NCBI RefSeq assembly: GCF_902806265.1
Contig: NZ_CADCVZ010000001.1
Span: 1 to 64,000 of the forward strand
Origin: an uncultured Sphingomonas sp.
GTDB lineage: Bacteria; Pseudomonadota; Alphaproteobacteria; Sphingomonadales; Sphingomonadaceae
Length of the DNA: 64,000 nucleotides
Direction: 5' to 3'
Positions 41,165-50,289 of the stretch are shown piece after piece. Both the position numbers and the translations under genes were made by a program. The notes beneath the pieces are model-generated. The model worked only from the letters and a program-made list of their open reading frames with translations. It was not told the origin of the DNA and ran no database searches. Position 1 is the stretch's first letter. The number at the start of each line of letters is the position of its first letter.

Positions 41165-42253
41165 TCAGGCGGCCTGCTGTTCCTGCAGGGTCGGGTAATC
41201 GAGATAGCCTTCCGGCCCCTGGCTGTAGAAAGTCTTGACGTCAGCCGCGTTGAGCGTCGCGCCGGCGCGGAGGCGCTCGACCAGGTCAGGGTTGGCTAGG
41301 AATGGCCGGCCGAAGCTGATCGCGTCGGCGATTCCTTCAGCCAGCCGCTGCTCGGCCGAAGAGCGGACGTAGTCGCTGTTGAGGACCAGCGCGCCGCTGA
41401 AGACCTGGCGGATCGCGGGGCTGATCGGGTCGACGTCCGATGCCAGAAAGGTGGACTGGCTGCCCGGTTCCCGCAGCTCCAGGCTGGCGACGCCGAGCTC
41501 ACCCAGCGCGGCCGCTGCGGCGGTAAACAGGGCGAGGGGATCGCTTTCGTTGACGCCCTGCACCTCGCCGTTGGGCGACAGGCGGACGTGGGTGCGGGCG
41601 GCGCCTGCTTCGGCCACCAGCGCCTCCGTCACCTCGCGCAGCAGCCGGATGCGGCTCCCGACCGGACCGCCGTAATCGTCGTCGCGCCCATTGGAGCCGT
41701 CGCGCAGGAATTGGTCGATCAGGTAGCCGTTGGCGGCATGCAGCTGCACGCCGTCGAACCCGGCCGCGAGCGCATGGCGGGTAGCGCGCGCGTAATCCTC
41801 CTTGATCCGGGCGACGTCCTCGAGGGTCGCCGCCCGCGCCTTCACATAGGGCTTCTTGCCGTCATAGGTGTGCGCCTTGTGCGGAGCGGTGGTGGCCGAA
41901 GCGCTGACTGGCTGCCCGCCGCCCAGGTCCGGGTGCACCAGCCGGCCCATGTGCCATAGCTGCGCGATCATCCGCCCACCCGCGGCATGCACCGCGTCCA
42001 GCACCGGCTTCCACCCCTCGACCTGCGGGTCGGTCCACAGCCCGGGCGCATAAGGCCAGCCGAGGCCCTCGCGGCTGATCCCGGTGGCTTCGGAGATGAT
42101 CAGTCCAGCCGCGGCGCGCTGGGCATAGTAGGTGGCCATCATCGGCGTTGGTACGCCTTCGCGGGTGGCCCGGCCGCGGGTCAGCGGCGCCATCCAAATA
42201 CGGTTCGCAAGCTGGAGGTCACCGACGGTGAGCGGTTCGAAGAGACTTGTCAT
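41165..42253 (-). CDS. Old yellow enzyme family alkene/NADH:flavin oxidoreductase
   Basis: A 362-residue FMN-dependent beta/alpha barrel. N-terminal LFEPLTVGDLQLANRIWMAPLTRGRA, FMN-binding MIAQLWHMGRLVHPD, and the catalytic-site block FDGVQLHAANGYLIDQFLRDGSN with the tyrosine proton donor. The C-terminal ADAISFGRPFLANPDLVERLRAGA binds the FMN phosphate. It reduces activated alkenes, nitro-esters and related electrophiles, as NemA does. 29 bases downstream lies the SOUL gene on the same strand. Confidence 0.95.
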   Translation of the reverse strand: MTSLFEPLTVGDLQLANRIWMAPLTRGRATREGVPTPMMATYYAQRAAAGLIISEATGISREGLGWPYAPGLWTDPQVEGWKPVLDAVHAAGGRMIAQLWHMGRLVHPDLGGGQPVSASATTAPHKAHTYDGKKPYVKARAATLEDVARIKEDYARATRHALAAGFDGVQLHAANGYLIDQFLRDGSNGRDDDYGGPVGSRIRLLREVTEALVAEAGAARTHVRLSPNGEVQGVNESDPLALFTAAAAALGELGVASLELREPGSQSTFLASDVDPISPAIRQVFSGALVLNSDYVRSSAEQRLAEGIADAISFGRPFLANPDLVERLRAGATLNAADVKTFYSQGPEGYLDYPTLQEQQAA

Positions 42254-42299
42254 GGCGGCACAGATGGTCAGCCACTGCCCGCGTGGCTAGGGGGCGACC

Positions 42300-43175
42300 G
42301 TGACCAGCAAACCGCATCCACTCGCGTTCGCCGCCCTGCTGCTCGGCAATGCTGCGCTGGCGTTCGGACCGTGGCTGGTGCGCTTGTCGGACGTGGGACC
42401 AGCCGCCGCGGGCTTCTGGCGCCTCGCCCTGTCCATTCCCTTTCTGCTGGTGATCGCCCGCCTGGCTGGCCAGCCGGCGCACTGGCCCGGGCGTGCCTTG
42501 GCAGTGGTAGTCGCGGTGTCGGCCTTCTTCTTCGCGGCCGACCTTGCCGCCTGGCATGCCGGCATCCGTCTCACCAAGCTTGGCAATGCGACCCTGTTCG
42601 GCAACGTCGCGAGCTTCGCCTTTGCCGCCTGGGGCGTGTGGCAGGCGCGGCGCTGGCCGACCGGGCTGCAGGCGGCGGCGCTGATCCTGGCGGCGGTTGG
42701 CTCGGCGCTGTTGATGGCCGGCAGCGCCGAGCTGTCTGCCCGCAACCTCCACGGCGACCTGCTTGCCCTGACTGCGGGGCTGCTCTACGCCGGCTACCTG
42801 ATCGGGATGGAGCGGGCGCGGGGCAAGCTCCAGCCGCTGCCGGCCCTGATCCTCGCCAGCGCTTTCGGCGCCGCCATGCTGTTGCCCTTCGCTCTGGCCA
42901 CCGGCGAACGGCTGCTGCCGGGCAATTGGACTCCGCTGCTGATCCTGGCGCTCAGCAGCCAGGTGCTCGGTCAGGGTCTGCTGGTCTACGCGCTTGGTGT
43001 CATGCCGCCGCTGGTGATCGGCCTGGCCCTGCTCACCCAGCCGGCAATCAGCGCGTTGATCGGCTGGCTCGCCTACCGGGAGACGCTGAGCCCGCTCGAT
43101 TGGGTCGGCGCCGTGGCGATCGGCGCAGCCCTGGTGCTGGTGCGCTTGCGTGCCGACGCGCAACCCGCCACTTGA
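42300..43175 (+). CDS. EamA-family DMT transporter
   Basis: 291 residues from a GTG. About ten hydrophobic segments in two EamA halves. The first half starts LAFAALLLGNAALAFGPWLVRLSDVGPAAAGFWRL; the second around DLLALTAGLLYAGYLIGME. The LGQGLLVYALGVMPP and FWRLALSIPF blocks are typical. Members export amino acids, purines or other metabolites; the substrate here is unknown. Five bases before the COQ9 gene. Confidence 0.9.
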   Translation: MTSKPHPLAFAALLLGNAALAFGPWLVRLSDVGPAAAGFWRLALSIPFLLVIARLAGQPAHWPGRALAVVVAVSAFFFAADLAAWHAGIRLTKLGNATLFGNVASFAFAAWGVWQARRWPTGLQAAALILAAVGSALLMAGSAELSARNLHGDLLALTAGLLYAGYLIGMERARGKLQPLPALILASAFGAAMLLPFALATGERLLPGNWTPLLILALSSQVLGQGLLVYALGVMPPLVIGLALLTQPAISALIGWLAYRETLSPLDWVGAVAIGAALVLVRLRADAQPAT

Positions 43176-43180
43176 GCGCG

Positions 43181-43837
43181 ATGGAAGATACCCCGTCTCC
43201 GCTGGAGCAGATCCGCCGCCAGCTTGCCCTTGTCGTGGGTGAAAACGCGGCATTCGACGGCTGGACCGGGGCCGCGGTCGAGGCCGCCGCAGCAGCCGAG
43301 GGGATTGACCCCGTCCAGGCCCGGCTGGCGCTGCCCAAGGACGCGGCGGGGCTCATCGACGTCTACATTCGGGGTGTCGATCGCGCGTTGGAAGCCACCT
43401 TCCCGCCCGAACGGATCGCGGCCATGAAGATCCGTGCCCGCATCCGCGAGATGGTTTGGGAACGATTGCAGATTCAGGCGCCCGCCAAGGAAGCGGTGCG
43501 CCGCGTGGTGGCGATCCTGGCAATGCCGCAGAACCTTGCCCTGGCGACTCGAACCGGCTGGCGCAGCGCCGACCTGATGTGGCGGCTGGCCGGGGACACG
43601 TCGACCGACTTCAACCATTATACCAAACGGCTGACGCTGTCGGCCGTGTACGGCTCGACGCTGCTGGCCTGGCTCGGCGACGACAGTCCAAGCGCGAGCG
43701 AGACCGCGGCGTTCCTCGACCGGCGGATCGATGAGGTGATGCAGTTCGAACGCTTCAAAGCGCAGTGGAGTGGCAGCGGCGAGCGGCGGCTGAGCCTCAC
43801 CCGCTTCCTCGGGCGGTTGCGCTACCCACCACGCTGA
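43181..43837 (+). CDS. COQ9-family protein (ubiquinone biosynthesis accessory)
   Basis: 218 residues from ATG 43181. TetR-like fold of the COQ9 family, known from mitochondria and alphaproteobacteria, where it presents lipid intermediates to the ubiquinone hydroxylase. The N-terminal helix set is AAFDGWTGAAVEAAAAAEGIDPVQARLALP. The conserved C-terminal block is TGWRSADLMWRLAGDTSTDFNHYTKRLTLSAVYGSTLLAWL, with the LMWRLAGD-x-STDFN hallmark. Presence supports an alphaproteobacterial host. Likely co-transcribed with the EamA gene. Confidence 0.93.
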   Translation: MEDTPSPLEQIRRQLALVVGENAAFDGWTGAAVEAAAAAEGIDPVQARLALPKDAAGLIDVYIRGVDRALEATFPPERIAAMKIRARIREMVWERLQIQAPAKEAVRRVVAILAMPQNLALATRTGWRSADLMWRLAGDTSTDFNHYTKRLTLSAVYGSTLLAWLGDDSPSASETAAFLDRRIDEVMQFERFKAQWSGSGERRLSLTRFLGRLRYPPR

Positions 43838-43878
43838 GGTTGGGCGCTGGCTAACAAGGGGTCTAGCTTTCGCTCGTC

Positions 43879-43897
43879 GTTATTGATAATCAGTAGC
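43879..43897. promoter_or_regulatory. Fur box upstream of feoAB
   Basis: GTTATTGATAATCAGTAGC matches the classical Fur box GATAATGATAATCATTATC at 15 of 19 positions. It ends three bases before the feoA ATG. GATAAT inside it (43885-43890) is also a plausible -10 element, so Fur would cover the promoter. Iron repression is inferred from site and gene content. Confidence 0.78.
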
Positions 43898-43900
43898 AAT

Positions 43901-44173
43901 ATGACGGCGATCGCTCCTCCATCGACCTTTGCTCTGCCGTTGGATCAGTTGCAGGTCGGCAGCCGCGCGCGGATCCAACGGGTCGACTGGGCTGCGCTGG
44001 AAGACGGCGAAGCATGCCGCCTCCAGCACTTCGGGTTCGATGAAGGCGTGGTCGTGGAGCCGCTCCACCAAGGCCCGATCGGTCGTGATCCCCTGGCAGT
44101 GCGAGTCGGACGGATGACCGTCGCCATCCGCCGCACGCATGCCCAAGCCGTGCGGGTGATACCCGGCGCCTGA
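43901..44173 (+). CDS. feoA: Ferrous iron transport protein A (FeoA)
   Basis: 90 residues from ATG 43901. SH3-like FeoA domain: LPLDQLQVGSRARIQRVDW, CRLQHFGFDEGVVVEPLHQ and AVRVGRMTVAIRRTHAQAVRV. The Fur box ends just before the ATG and no Shine-Dalgarno is visible. If GATAAT at 43885-43890 is the -10, transcription would start within a few bases of the ATG, suggesting a leaderless mRNA. A TTG at 43883 inside the box is a less likely start. feoB follows after 15 bases. Confidence 0.9.
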   Translation: MTAIAPPSTFALPLDQLQVGSRARIQRVDWAALEDGEACRLQHFGFDEGVVVEPLHQGPIGRDPLAVRVGRMTVAIRRTHAQAVRVIPGA

Positions 44174-44188
44174 GCCGCTGAGCGAACG

Positions 44189-46033
44189 GTGAACCCGGCA
44201 CCCCTGATTGCAGTTGTCGGCAACCCCAACGCCGGCAAGAGCGCGCTGTTCAATGCGCTGACCGGCGCCCGGCAGAAGGTCGGCAACTATCCCGGCGTGA
44301 CCGTCGAGCGGAAGAGCGGGCGGACAACCCTGGCCGACGGCCGTCCGGTCGAGCTGGTCGACCTGCCCGGCGCGTACGGCCTCGATCCGTCCAGTCCCGA
44401 CGAGGCCGTCACCCGCGACGTGCTGCTAGGCAAGCTGGCGGGTGAGCGGCGGCCCGACGGGCTGCTGATCGTGGTGGACGCGTCCAACCTCGACAATCAT
44501 CTGCGCTTCGCACTCCAGCTGATCGGACTCGGCCTGCCGACCGTGATCGCCCTCAATATGGTCGACATGGCCCGCCGCGACGGGCTGGAGGTCAGCGCGG
44601 AGCGCTTGTCGGCGGAACTCAGGGTGCCGGTGGTCGAGACCATCGCGGTTCGGCGCAAGGGGGTGGACGAGCTCCGCGAAGCGCTGAGCCAGCGGCTGCT
44701 CGGGCCCAAGGCGAGGCACGAGCCCGCGGTGCCCGATCGCTCGACGGTTCAGCGTGAGGCGCGCCGGATTGCCGCGGCCGCGATCGTCAACGAAACGCCC
44801 GTACGCCGGTGGACTCACCGACTCGACCGCGTGCTGCTGCACCCGATTGCCGGGCCGCTGATCCTGGCATTCGTCATGTTCACCATGTTCCAGGCGGTGT
44901 TCGCCTGGTCGGAAGCCCCGATTGGCTGGATCGAGGCGCTGGTCGGGGGCATCGGCGAAGCGGTCACCGCGGCCCTGCCCGAAGGCCTGCTCCGCTCGCT
45001 GCTGGTCGACGGCGTCACTGCCGGGGTGGGCGCAGTGGTCGTGTTCCTCCCGCAGATCCTGATCCTGTTCCTGTTCATCCTGCTGCTGGAAGGCACCGGC
45101 TACATGGTTCGGGCGGCCTTTCTGATGGACCGGCTGATGAGCCGCGCCGGGCTGTCGGGCCGGGCCTTCATCCCGCTGCTGTCGAGCTTCGCCTGCGCCG
45201 TGCCCGGGATCATGGCGACCCGCACCATCGACAATGAAAAGGACCGGTTGACCACCATCCTGGTCGCGCCGCTGATGACCTGTTCGGCGCGGCTGCCGGT
45301 CTACACGCTGATCATCGCCGCCTTCATCCCGAACCGCAACGTGCTGCCGGGAGTCAACCTGCAGGGTGTCGTTATGTTCGGCCTGTACCTGGCCGGCATT
45401 TTCGGCGCGCTGGGGGTCGCCTTGCTTCTCCGCAATACGGTCGCCCGGGGCGGCTCCAGCTTCTTCATGATGGAGCTGCCCAAATACCAGCTGCCGCCGC
45501 TCAAGGACGTTGCCTTGGGCCTGTGGCAGCGCGGATCCATCTTCCTCAAGCGCGTGGGCGGGATCATCCTGGTCACCACCGTGGCGTTATGGGCGCTGAT
45601 GAGCTTCCCCCAGGCTGGCCCGGGCGAGAAGCAGAGCGAGGTGTCGATCGCGGGCCGGATCGCCAGCGGGATCGAGGTCGTGGTCAGCCCGATCGGCTTC
45701 AATCACGAGATCGCGATGGCGTTGCTGCCCGCCATGGCGGCGCGAGAAGTCGCGGTCAGCGCCATCGCTACCGTCTACGCCATCGACCAGTTGGACGAAG
45801 CGCAGATGAACCAGAGCCTGGAGGAGCGCTTGGGCGGCAACTGGCCGCTGCCGACCGCGCTGGCGTTCCTCGCCTGGTTCGTGTTTGCGCCGCAATGCAT
45901 CTCGACCATCGCGGTTACCCGGCGCGAGACCAACGGGTGGAAATGGCCGGCGTTCATGGTCGGTTACCTGTTCGCCCTCGCCTATCTCGCAGCCGGCGCG
46001 ACCTACTGGACGGCCACCGCGCTCGGCTTATAG
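44189..46033 (+). CDS. feoB: Ferrous iron transporter FeoB
   Basis: 614 residues from a GTG. The N-terminal G domain: G1 GNPNAGKS (11-18), G2 region VGNYPGVTVE, G3 DLPGAYGL, G4 NMVD. A helical linker follows, then a membrane domain with Gate motifs: LLSSFACAVPGIMATRTIDN and, later, LPAMAAREVAVSAIATVY, plus many hydrophobic segments to the C-terminus. Somewhat shorter than the E. coli protein (about 770), lacking the extended C-terminal domain. Imports ferrous iron; predicted Fur-repressed with feoA. Confidence 0.96.
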   Translation: MNPAPLIAVVGNPNAGKSALFNALTGARQKVGNYPGVTVERKSGRTTLADGRPVELVDLPGAYGLDPSSPDEAVTRDVLLGKLAGERRPDGLLIVVDASNLDNHLRFALQLIGLGLPTVIALNMVDMARRDGLEVSAERLSAELRVPVVETIAVRRKGVDELREALSQRLLGPKARHEPAVPDRSTVQREARRIAAAAIVNETPVRRWTHRLDRVLLHPIAGPLILAFVMFTMFQAVFAWSEAPIGWIEALVGGIGEAVTAALPEGLLRSLLVDGVTAGVGAVVVFLPQILILFLFILLLEGTGYMVRAAFLMDRLMSRAGLSGRAFIPLLSSFACAVPGIMATRTIDNEKDRLTTILVAPLMTCSARLPVYTLIIAAFIPNRNVLPGVNLQGVVMFGLYLAGIFGALGVALLLRNTVARGGSSFFMMELPKYQLPPLKDVALGLWQRGSIFLKRVGGIILVTTVALWALMSFPQAGPGEKQSEVSIAGRIASGIEVVVSPIGFNHEIAMALLPAMAAREVAVSAIATVYAIDQLDEAQMNQSLEERLGGNWPLPTALAFLAWFVFAPQCISTIAVTRRETNGWKWPAFMVGYLFALAYLAAGATYWTATALGL

Positions 46034-46060
46034 CGGCCCTCAAGCAAGAGGGAGCGAGTC

Positions 46061-46570
46061 ATGGCGGGCAGCGTCAACAAGGTCATTCTGGTCGGCAACC
46101 TGGGAAAGGACCCCGAAGCGCGCAGCTTCGCCAATGGCGGCAAGGTGGTCAGCTTCACCGTCGCGACCTCCGAAAGCTGGAAGGACAAGGGCTCGGGCGA
46201 GCGCAAGGACAAGACCGAATGGCATAACGTCTCGATCTTCTCCGAAGGCCTCGCCCGGGTAGCCGAGCAGTATCTGCGCAAAGGCAGCAAGGTCTATCTC
46301 GAAGGCCAGCTCGAGACCCGCAAGTGGCAGGACCAGTCTGGCAATGATCGCTACACGACCGATGTGGTGCTGCGGAACTTCAACAGCTCGATGGTGCTGC
46401 TAGACGGCCGCGGCGAGGGCGGCGGCGGAGGACGCGGCGGTGGTGGCCGCGACTTCGACGATGGCGGACTCGGCGGCGGCGGTTATGGCGGCGGCTCGCG
46501 CGGCGGCAATCAGTCGCGCCCGGCGCCCGCGACCTTCGACAACGACCTGGACGACGACGTGCCCTTCTGA
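46061..46570 (+). CDS. ssb: Single-stranded DNA-binding protein
   Basis: 169 residues. OB-fold at about 1-112 ([61 protein letters not shown]). A glycine-rich linker follows ([17 protein letters not shown]), then the acidic partner-binding tip DDDVPF at the end. Protects ssDNA and recruits replication and repair proteins. AAGAGGGAGCG precedes the ATG. Convergent with the next gene at nine bases. Confidence 0.97.
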   Translation: MAGSVNKVILVGNLGKDPEARSFANGGKVVSFTVATSESWKDKGSGERKDKTEWHNVSIFSEGLARVAEQYLRKGSKVYLEGQLETRKWQDQSGNDRYTTDVVLRNFNSSMVLLDGRGEGGGGGRGGGGRDFDDGGLGGGGYGGGSRGGNQSRPAPATFDNDLDDDVPF

Positions 46571-46579
46571 GACCTTGCC

Positions 46580-47374
46580 TCAGAAGTCGGTGGCGACGGT
46601 AGCCGCGAAGCCGCTGCCCGGCTCCGATCGCCCGAACAGGCGGTGACGGTAGTCGAGGTGGGTGCGGATGCCCGGCCGCACCTGCATCGACAGGCGCGGG
46701 CCAACGTGGAGGCGCGACAGGCCAGGCTGAGCTCCGCCCCACACGCCCGCACCCAGCGCGAAGCGGCCGAACAGCGGGCGGGTAACGGTAACCCCGCCGT
46801 CCACGAACCAGTCGCGGGTCCGCACGCCGACTACGCCGGCCTGACCGTAACCGTCCAAGCGGAACTGCCACGGCAGCGCGCGTCCGTAGACCCCGCCCTC
46901 GCCGAGCACCGCGAAGGCGTCGCGGCCACCGCCCGGCGCACCGATCGCCTTGCGCCGCTCAACCATCAGCCGGACGGGTACGCTTCGCAGCGGCTGCCAG
47001 GATACGCCCAGCGCCGCCTCTCCGGCCATCTTGGTCTGACCCTGCCGCAGCGGCGCGGAGACCCGCAGGTTCACCGCGAGAGCCCGGTTCGGCCGCCAGG
47101 TCAGCCGAGCCCCGGCCTGGCTCCCGCCGAGCGTTCCGCCGCTAGCAAGCGGGGCTTCGCCGACCGGCATGGCTTGAGCGCGCAGGTCTACGAGCTGCGG
47201 CTGTTCCTGCCGGATGAAGGCCCAGCTGGACAGCGACAGCCGGTCGAACCCGCTCCGCGGCTTGTCGATGAACGTGGCCGGCGCCGATTGCCGCCGCATC
47301 GGCGCAGTGGCGGCAAGCTGGGAGAGCGGCATTTCCTCCGCCTGGCCGAAGCCGCCGAAGTCCAGCTCCACCAA
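46580..47374 (-). CDS. Putative outer-membrane beta-barrel-like protein, unknown function, doubtful 5' end
   Basis: 264 residues from TTG 47374 (GTG 47371 also possible). After about residue 90 the sequence alternates in short amphipathic strands with aromatic/charged turns (AGARLTWRPNRALAVNLRVSA, WQFRLDGYGQAGVVG, LSMQVRPGIRTHLDYRHRLF) and ends in F, as barrels do. No signal peptide is in this frame; an in-frame TGA lies at 47396-47398. A one-base change there would join an upstream frame reading VAPVTAS, so a frameshift or an unannotated start is possible. Family not recognised. Confidence 0.55.
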   Translation of the reverse strand: MVELDFGGFGQAEEMPLSQLAATAPMRRQSAPATFIDKPRSGFDRLSLSSWAFIRQEQPQLVDLRAQAMPVGEAPLASGGTLGGSQAGARLTWRPNRALAVNLRVSAPLRQGQTKMAGEAALGVSWQPLRSVPVRLMVERRKAIGAPGGGRDAFAVLGEGGVYGRALPWQFRLDGYGQAGVVGVRTRDWFVDGGVTVTRPLFGRFALGAGVWGGAQPGLSRLHVGPRLSMQVRPGIRTHLDYRHRLFGRSEPGSGFAATVATDF

Positions 47375-47584
47375 CGATAGCGGCGCGGCTGGCGGTCACG
47401 GGCGCGACCCTTGCCGAAGCGGCGAACGGTACTCGGGCCTCTTACCACGCAACAAACCCCGAGCCGGCCGCTGCCTGTCCCAGCACCTCTACTGCGACAA
47501 AGGTGAAGAGAATCTTTGCAACAACTCCTGGCGTCTCGCACCGCGCGGACTTGCGCCTCCGCGGATGGCGCGGAACAACGCCGC

Positions 47585-48076
47585 ATGCGCCGCCGCCATC
47601 TCAGCTTCGGATTGGCCCTTCTGCTGGCAACGGGCGGCCCGGTCCATGCCCGGACGCTGTTCGCCGGCGGCCACTGGGTCGCGGTGGAGCGTCCCGACGG
47701 CCGCAGCTGCGCGGCGCTGGCCCGGTCGGAGCTGATCGCGCCGAAGGGCAGCGACCAGGCGCGGGTGAGCTTCACCTTCGATTCGCGCGGGCCACGCCAG
47801 GGCGAGCTGCACGTCCGTTTGAGCCGGCCGGCGCGCCCGGGGAGCAGCGTGTTGCTGGTGGTCGGCGGACAGCCCTTCCAGCTTCTCGCCCGCGGCCCCG
47901 ATGCCTGGAGCCGCGGACCGGCGCAGGAAGGCGCGATCATCGCGGCGCTGCGCCGGGCCGGCGACATGCGGGTGCGCTTCCGTGGGCATGGCAGCGGCTA
48001 CACCGACCGCTACCTGCTCGCCGGCGGCCCCACGGCGATCGATGCCGCCGTGGCGGCCTGTTCGCGGCCCCGGTAG
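47585..48076 (+). CDS. Exported protein of unknown function (IalB-like appearance)
   Basis: 163 residues from ATG 47585: signal peptide [20 protein letters not shown] ending near VHA, then a compact beta-rich domain ([56 protein letters not shown], and a final Cys). The two cysteines (RSCAAL and VAACSRP) could form a disulfide. It recalls invasion-associated locus B proteins but this is weak. Lies 37 bases before rlmN, as commonly seen in sphingomonads. Probably periplasmic. Confidence 0.7.
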   Translation: MRRRHLSFGLALLLATGGPVHARTLFAGGHWVAVERPDGRSCAALARSELIAPKGSDQARVSFTFDSRGPRQGELHVRLSRPARPGSSVLLVVGGQPFQLLARGPDAWSRGPAQEGAIIAALRRAGDMRVRFRGHGSGYTDRYLLAGGPTAIDAAVAACSRPR

Positions 48077-48113
48077 AAAAGCGTCGCGATCTCCACTACA
48101 TGGAAGCTTCCTC

Positions 48114-49301
48114 ATGAGCGCCGACACCAACCTGATGCCGATCCCCGGCCCGGTCGACCCCGTGCCCGTGCCCCGCGCCGCGCCGGTGCGCGCCGACGGG
48201 CGGGTGGAGCTGGTCGGCCTGTCCCGCGAGGCGATCCGCGATGCCTTGGGGGCCGCCGGCATGGACGTGCGCCAGGCCAAGCTCCGCGCCAAGCAGCTGT
48301 GGCACTGGATCTACAACCGCGGGGTCACCGACTTCGCGCTGATGACCGACATCGCCAAGGCGCAGCAGCCCTGGCTCGCCGAGCGGTTCAGCATCTCGCG
48401 TCCGGGCGTGGTCGAAGCGCAGGTCTCCACCGACGGAACCCGCAAGTGGCTGCTCAAGACCGACGACGGCCACGAGTTCGAGGCCGTGTTCATCCCCGAC
48501 GCGGACCGCGGCACCCTGTGCGTGTCGAGCCAGGTCGGCTGCACGCTCAACTGCCGCTTCTGCCATACCGGGACCATGCGGCTGGTCCGCAACCTCGAAC
48601 CGCATGAGATCGTCGGCCAGGTGATGCTCGCCCGCGACGCGCTCGGCGAGTGGCCGTCCCAGCCCGAAGGCCGCATGCTGACCAACATCGTGATGATGGG
48701 CATGGGCGAGCCGCTCTATAATTTCGACAATGTCCGGGACGCGCTGAAGATCGTGATGGACGGGGATGGCCTGGGTCTCAGCAAGCGGCGGATCACGCTC
48801 TCCACCTCGGGCGTGGTCCCGATGATGGCGCGCGCCGGCGAGGAGATCGGCGTCAACCTGGCCGTGTCGCTGCACGCGGTCACCAAGGAGATTCGCGACG
48901 AGATCGTGCCCTTAAACCGCAAGTACGGCATCGAGGAGCTGCTGCAGGCCTGCGCCAATTACCCGGGCGCCAACAATGCCCGGCGGATCACCTTCGAGTA
49001 CGTGATGCTTCGCGACAAGAACGACTCGGACGAGCATGCGCGCGAGCTGGTGCGGCTCATCCGCCACTACCGCCTGCCGGCCAAGGTCAACCTAATCCCG
49101 TTCAATCCATGGCCGGGCGCGCCCTACGAGTGCTCGACCGACGAACGCATCCGCGCATTCAGCAACATCATCTTCGAAGCCGGCATCTCCGCTCCCGTCC
49201 GGACTCCACGCGGCCGAGACATCGATGCGGCCTGCGGCCAGCTGAAGACCGCGGCCGAAAAGCGCAGCCGGGCGGCGCTGGATCGCGAGCAGGCTGCGTA
49301 G
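48114..49301 (+). CDS. rlmN: Dual-specificity RNA methyltransferase RlmN
   Basis: 395 residues from ATG 48114. A radical SAM enzyme that methylates C2 of A2503 in 23S rRNA and A37 in some tRNAs. The iron-sulfur cluster is Cys143, Cys147 and Cys150 in [17 protein letters not shown]. Other blocks: [53 protein letters not shown] and the methyl-carrying Cys region [10 protein letters not shown] before the C-terminal [15 protein letters not shown]. Followed by a strong hairpin that can terminate it. Confidence 0.97.
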   Translation: MSADTNLMPIPGPVDPVPVPRAAPVRADGRVELVGLSREAIRDALGAAGMDVRQAKLRAKQLWHWIYNRGVTDFALMTDIAKAQQPWLAERFSISRPGVVEAQVSTDGTRKWLLKTDDGHEFEAVFIPDADRGTLCVSSQVGCTLNCRFCHTGTMRLVRNLEPHEIVGQVMLARDALGEWPSQPEGRMLTNIVMMGMGEPLYNFDNVRDALKIVMDGDGLGLSKRRITLSTSGVVPMMARAGEEIGVNLAVSLHAVTKEIRDEIVPLNRKYGIEELLQACANYPGANNARRITFEYVMLRDKNDSDEHARELVRLIRHYRLPAKVNLIPFNPWPGAPYECSTDERIRAFSNIIFEAGISAPVRTPRGRDIDAACGQLKTAAEKRSRAALDREQAA

Positions 49302-49306
49302 GTTTG

Positions 49307-49392
49307 TTCCCCGGCGAACGCCGGGGCTTCAGCCCTTTTTTGGGGGAACCGCGATACATCCGCGGCTGGAGTCCGGCGTTCGCCGGAGCACG
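49307..49392. repeat. Inverted pair of dispersed repeats, first hairpin also a likely rlmN terminator
   Basis: The unit GTTCCCCGGCGAACGCCGGG with GCTTCAGCC (49307-49335) recurs inverted at 49365-49392 with a few changes. Each unit is itself a hairpin: CCCCGGCG/CGCCGGGG at 49310-49327 and TCCGGCG/CGCCGGA at 49373-49387. A run of six T at 49337-49342 follows the first. This resembles REP/BIME-type elements common in sphingomonads. Confidence 0.72.
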
Positions 49393-49417
49393 GCAGTGTC
49401 CTGCACGTTGAAGCTTG

Positions 49418-50269
49418 ATGGCTTCCCTCGCACCACCCGTAGAACTGCTCCGCCGCCGCATCGCCGGCGAGATCGTCGCCTTCTTCAATGACTCAGAGCA
49501 GGGGCAGGAGCCGATTAAGTCCTCGCCCGACTCGCTGTGCCCACCCCATGGCGTTGCCTGGCGGGTTCACGGCGACGTCACCTCCATGATGGTCGGCGGA
49601 ATTGCCGCGCTGCTGCTGCAAATGCTGCACCCCGGGGCGCTTGCTGGCGTATGGGACCACAGCGACTTCCAGAAGAACATGCACGGGCGGCTGCGCAACA
49701 CGGCGCGGTTCATCGCGGTCACCACCTATGGCCACCGCGATCAAGCGGAGGCGGCGATCGCCCGCGTTCGGCGCATCCACGATCATGTGAACGGCACGCT
49801 GCCCGACGGCACGCCCTATGGCGCCAACGATCCGCGGCTGCTCGCCTGGGTGCATGTCGCGGGCTCGGCGATGTTCCTCAATGGCTGGATCCGCTTCGGG
49901 GAACCGGGGATGAGCGCCGCGGACAAGGACGCCTACTGGCGCGAGGTCGCGCCGGTGGCCCGGCTGCTCGGCGCCGATCCGGTTCCGGAAACGGCGGCTG
50001 CGGCCGCGGAACTGCTGCGCAGCTTCATCCCCGAGCTCAAGCCGGACGAGCGGACGCGCACGGTCCGCAACATCATCCTGCGCAATGCGCCGGACAAGCT
50101 GCGCATCCTGCCGGTGCAGGCCTTGCTGATGCAGTCCGCGGTCGACTTGCTGCCGCCCTGGGCGCGGCGGATGCACGCGGTGCGCTCCTCCGGCCTGACG
50201 CGGCCGGCCGTGGGCGCCGCGACTCTGGGCTTGGCCGGGACTTTGCGCTGGGCCCTGTCGCCGCGCTAA
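49418..50269 (+). CDS. MpaB-like (DUF2236) putative oxygenase
   Basis: 283 residues from ATG 49418 (TTG one codon upstream is possible). DUF2236 features: WRVHGDVTSMMVGGIAALLLQMLHPGALAGVWDHS with conserved histidines, RFIAVTTYGHRDQAEAAIARVRRIHDHVNG and LLAWVHVAGSAMFLNG. The family includes the rubber oxygenase-like and MpaB heme enzymes that bind b-type heme; the substrate here is unknown. Followed by cfa after 20 bases, so the pair may act on lipid or isoprenoid substrates. Confidence 0.87.
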   Translation: MASLAPPVELLRRRIAGEIVAFFNDSEQGQEPIKSSPDSLCPPHGVAWRVHGDVTSMMVGGIAALLLQMLHPGALAGVWDHSDFQKNMHGRLRNTARFIAVTTYGHRDQAEAAIARVRRIHDHVNGTLPDGTPYGANDPRLLAWVHVAGSAMFLNGWIRFGEPGMSAADKDAYWREVAPVARLLGADPVPETAAAAAELLRSFIPELKPDERTRTVRNIILRNAPDKLRILPVQALLMQSAVDLLPPWARRMHAVRSSGLTRPAVGAATLGLAGTLRWALSPR

Positions 50270-50289
50270 ACAGGATGGGGAGGGCAGCC

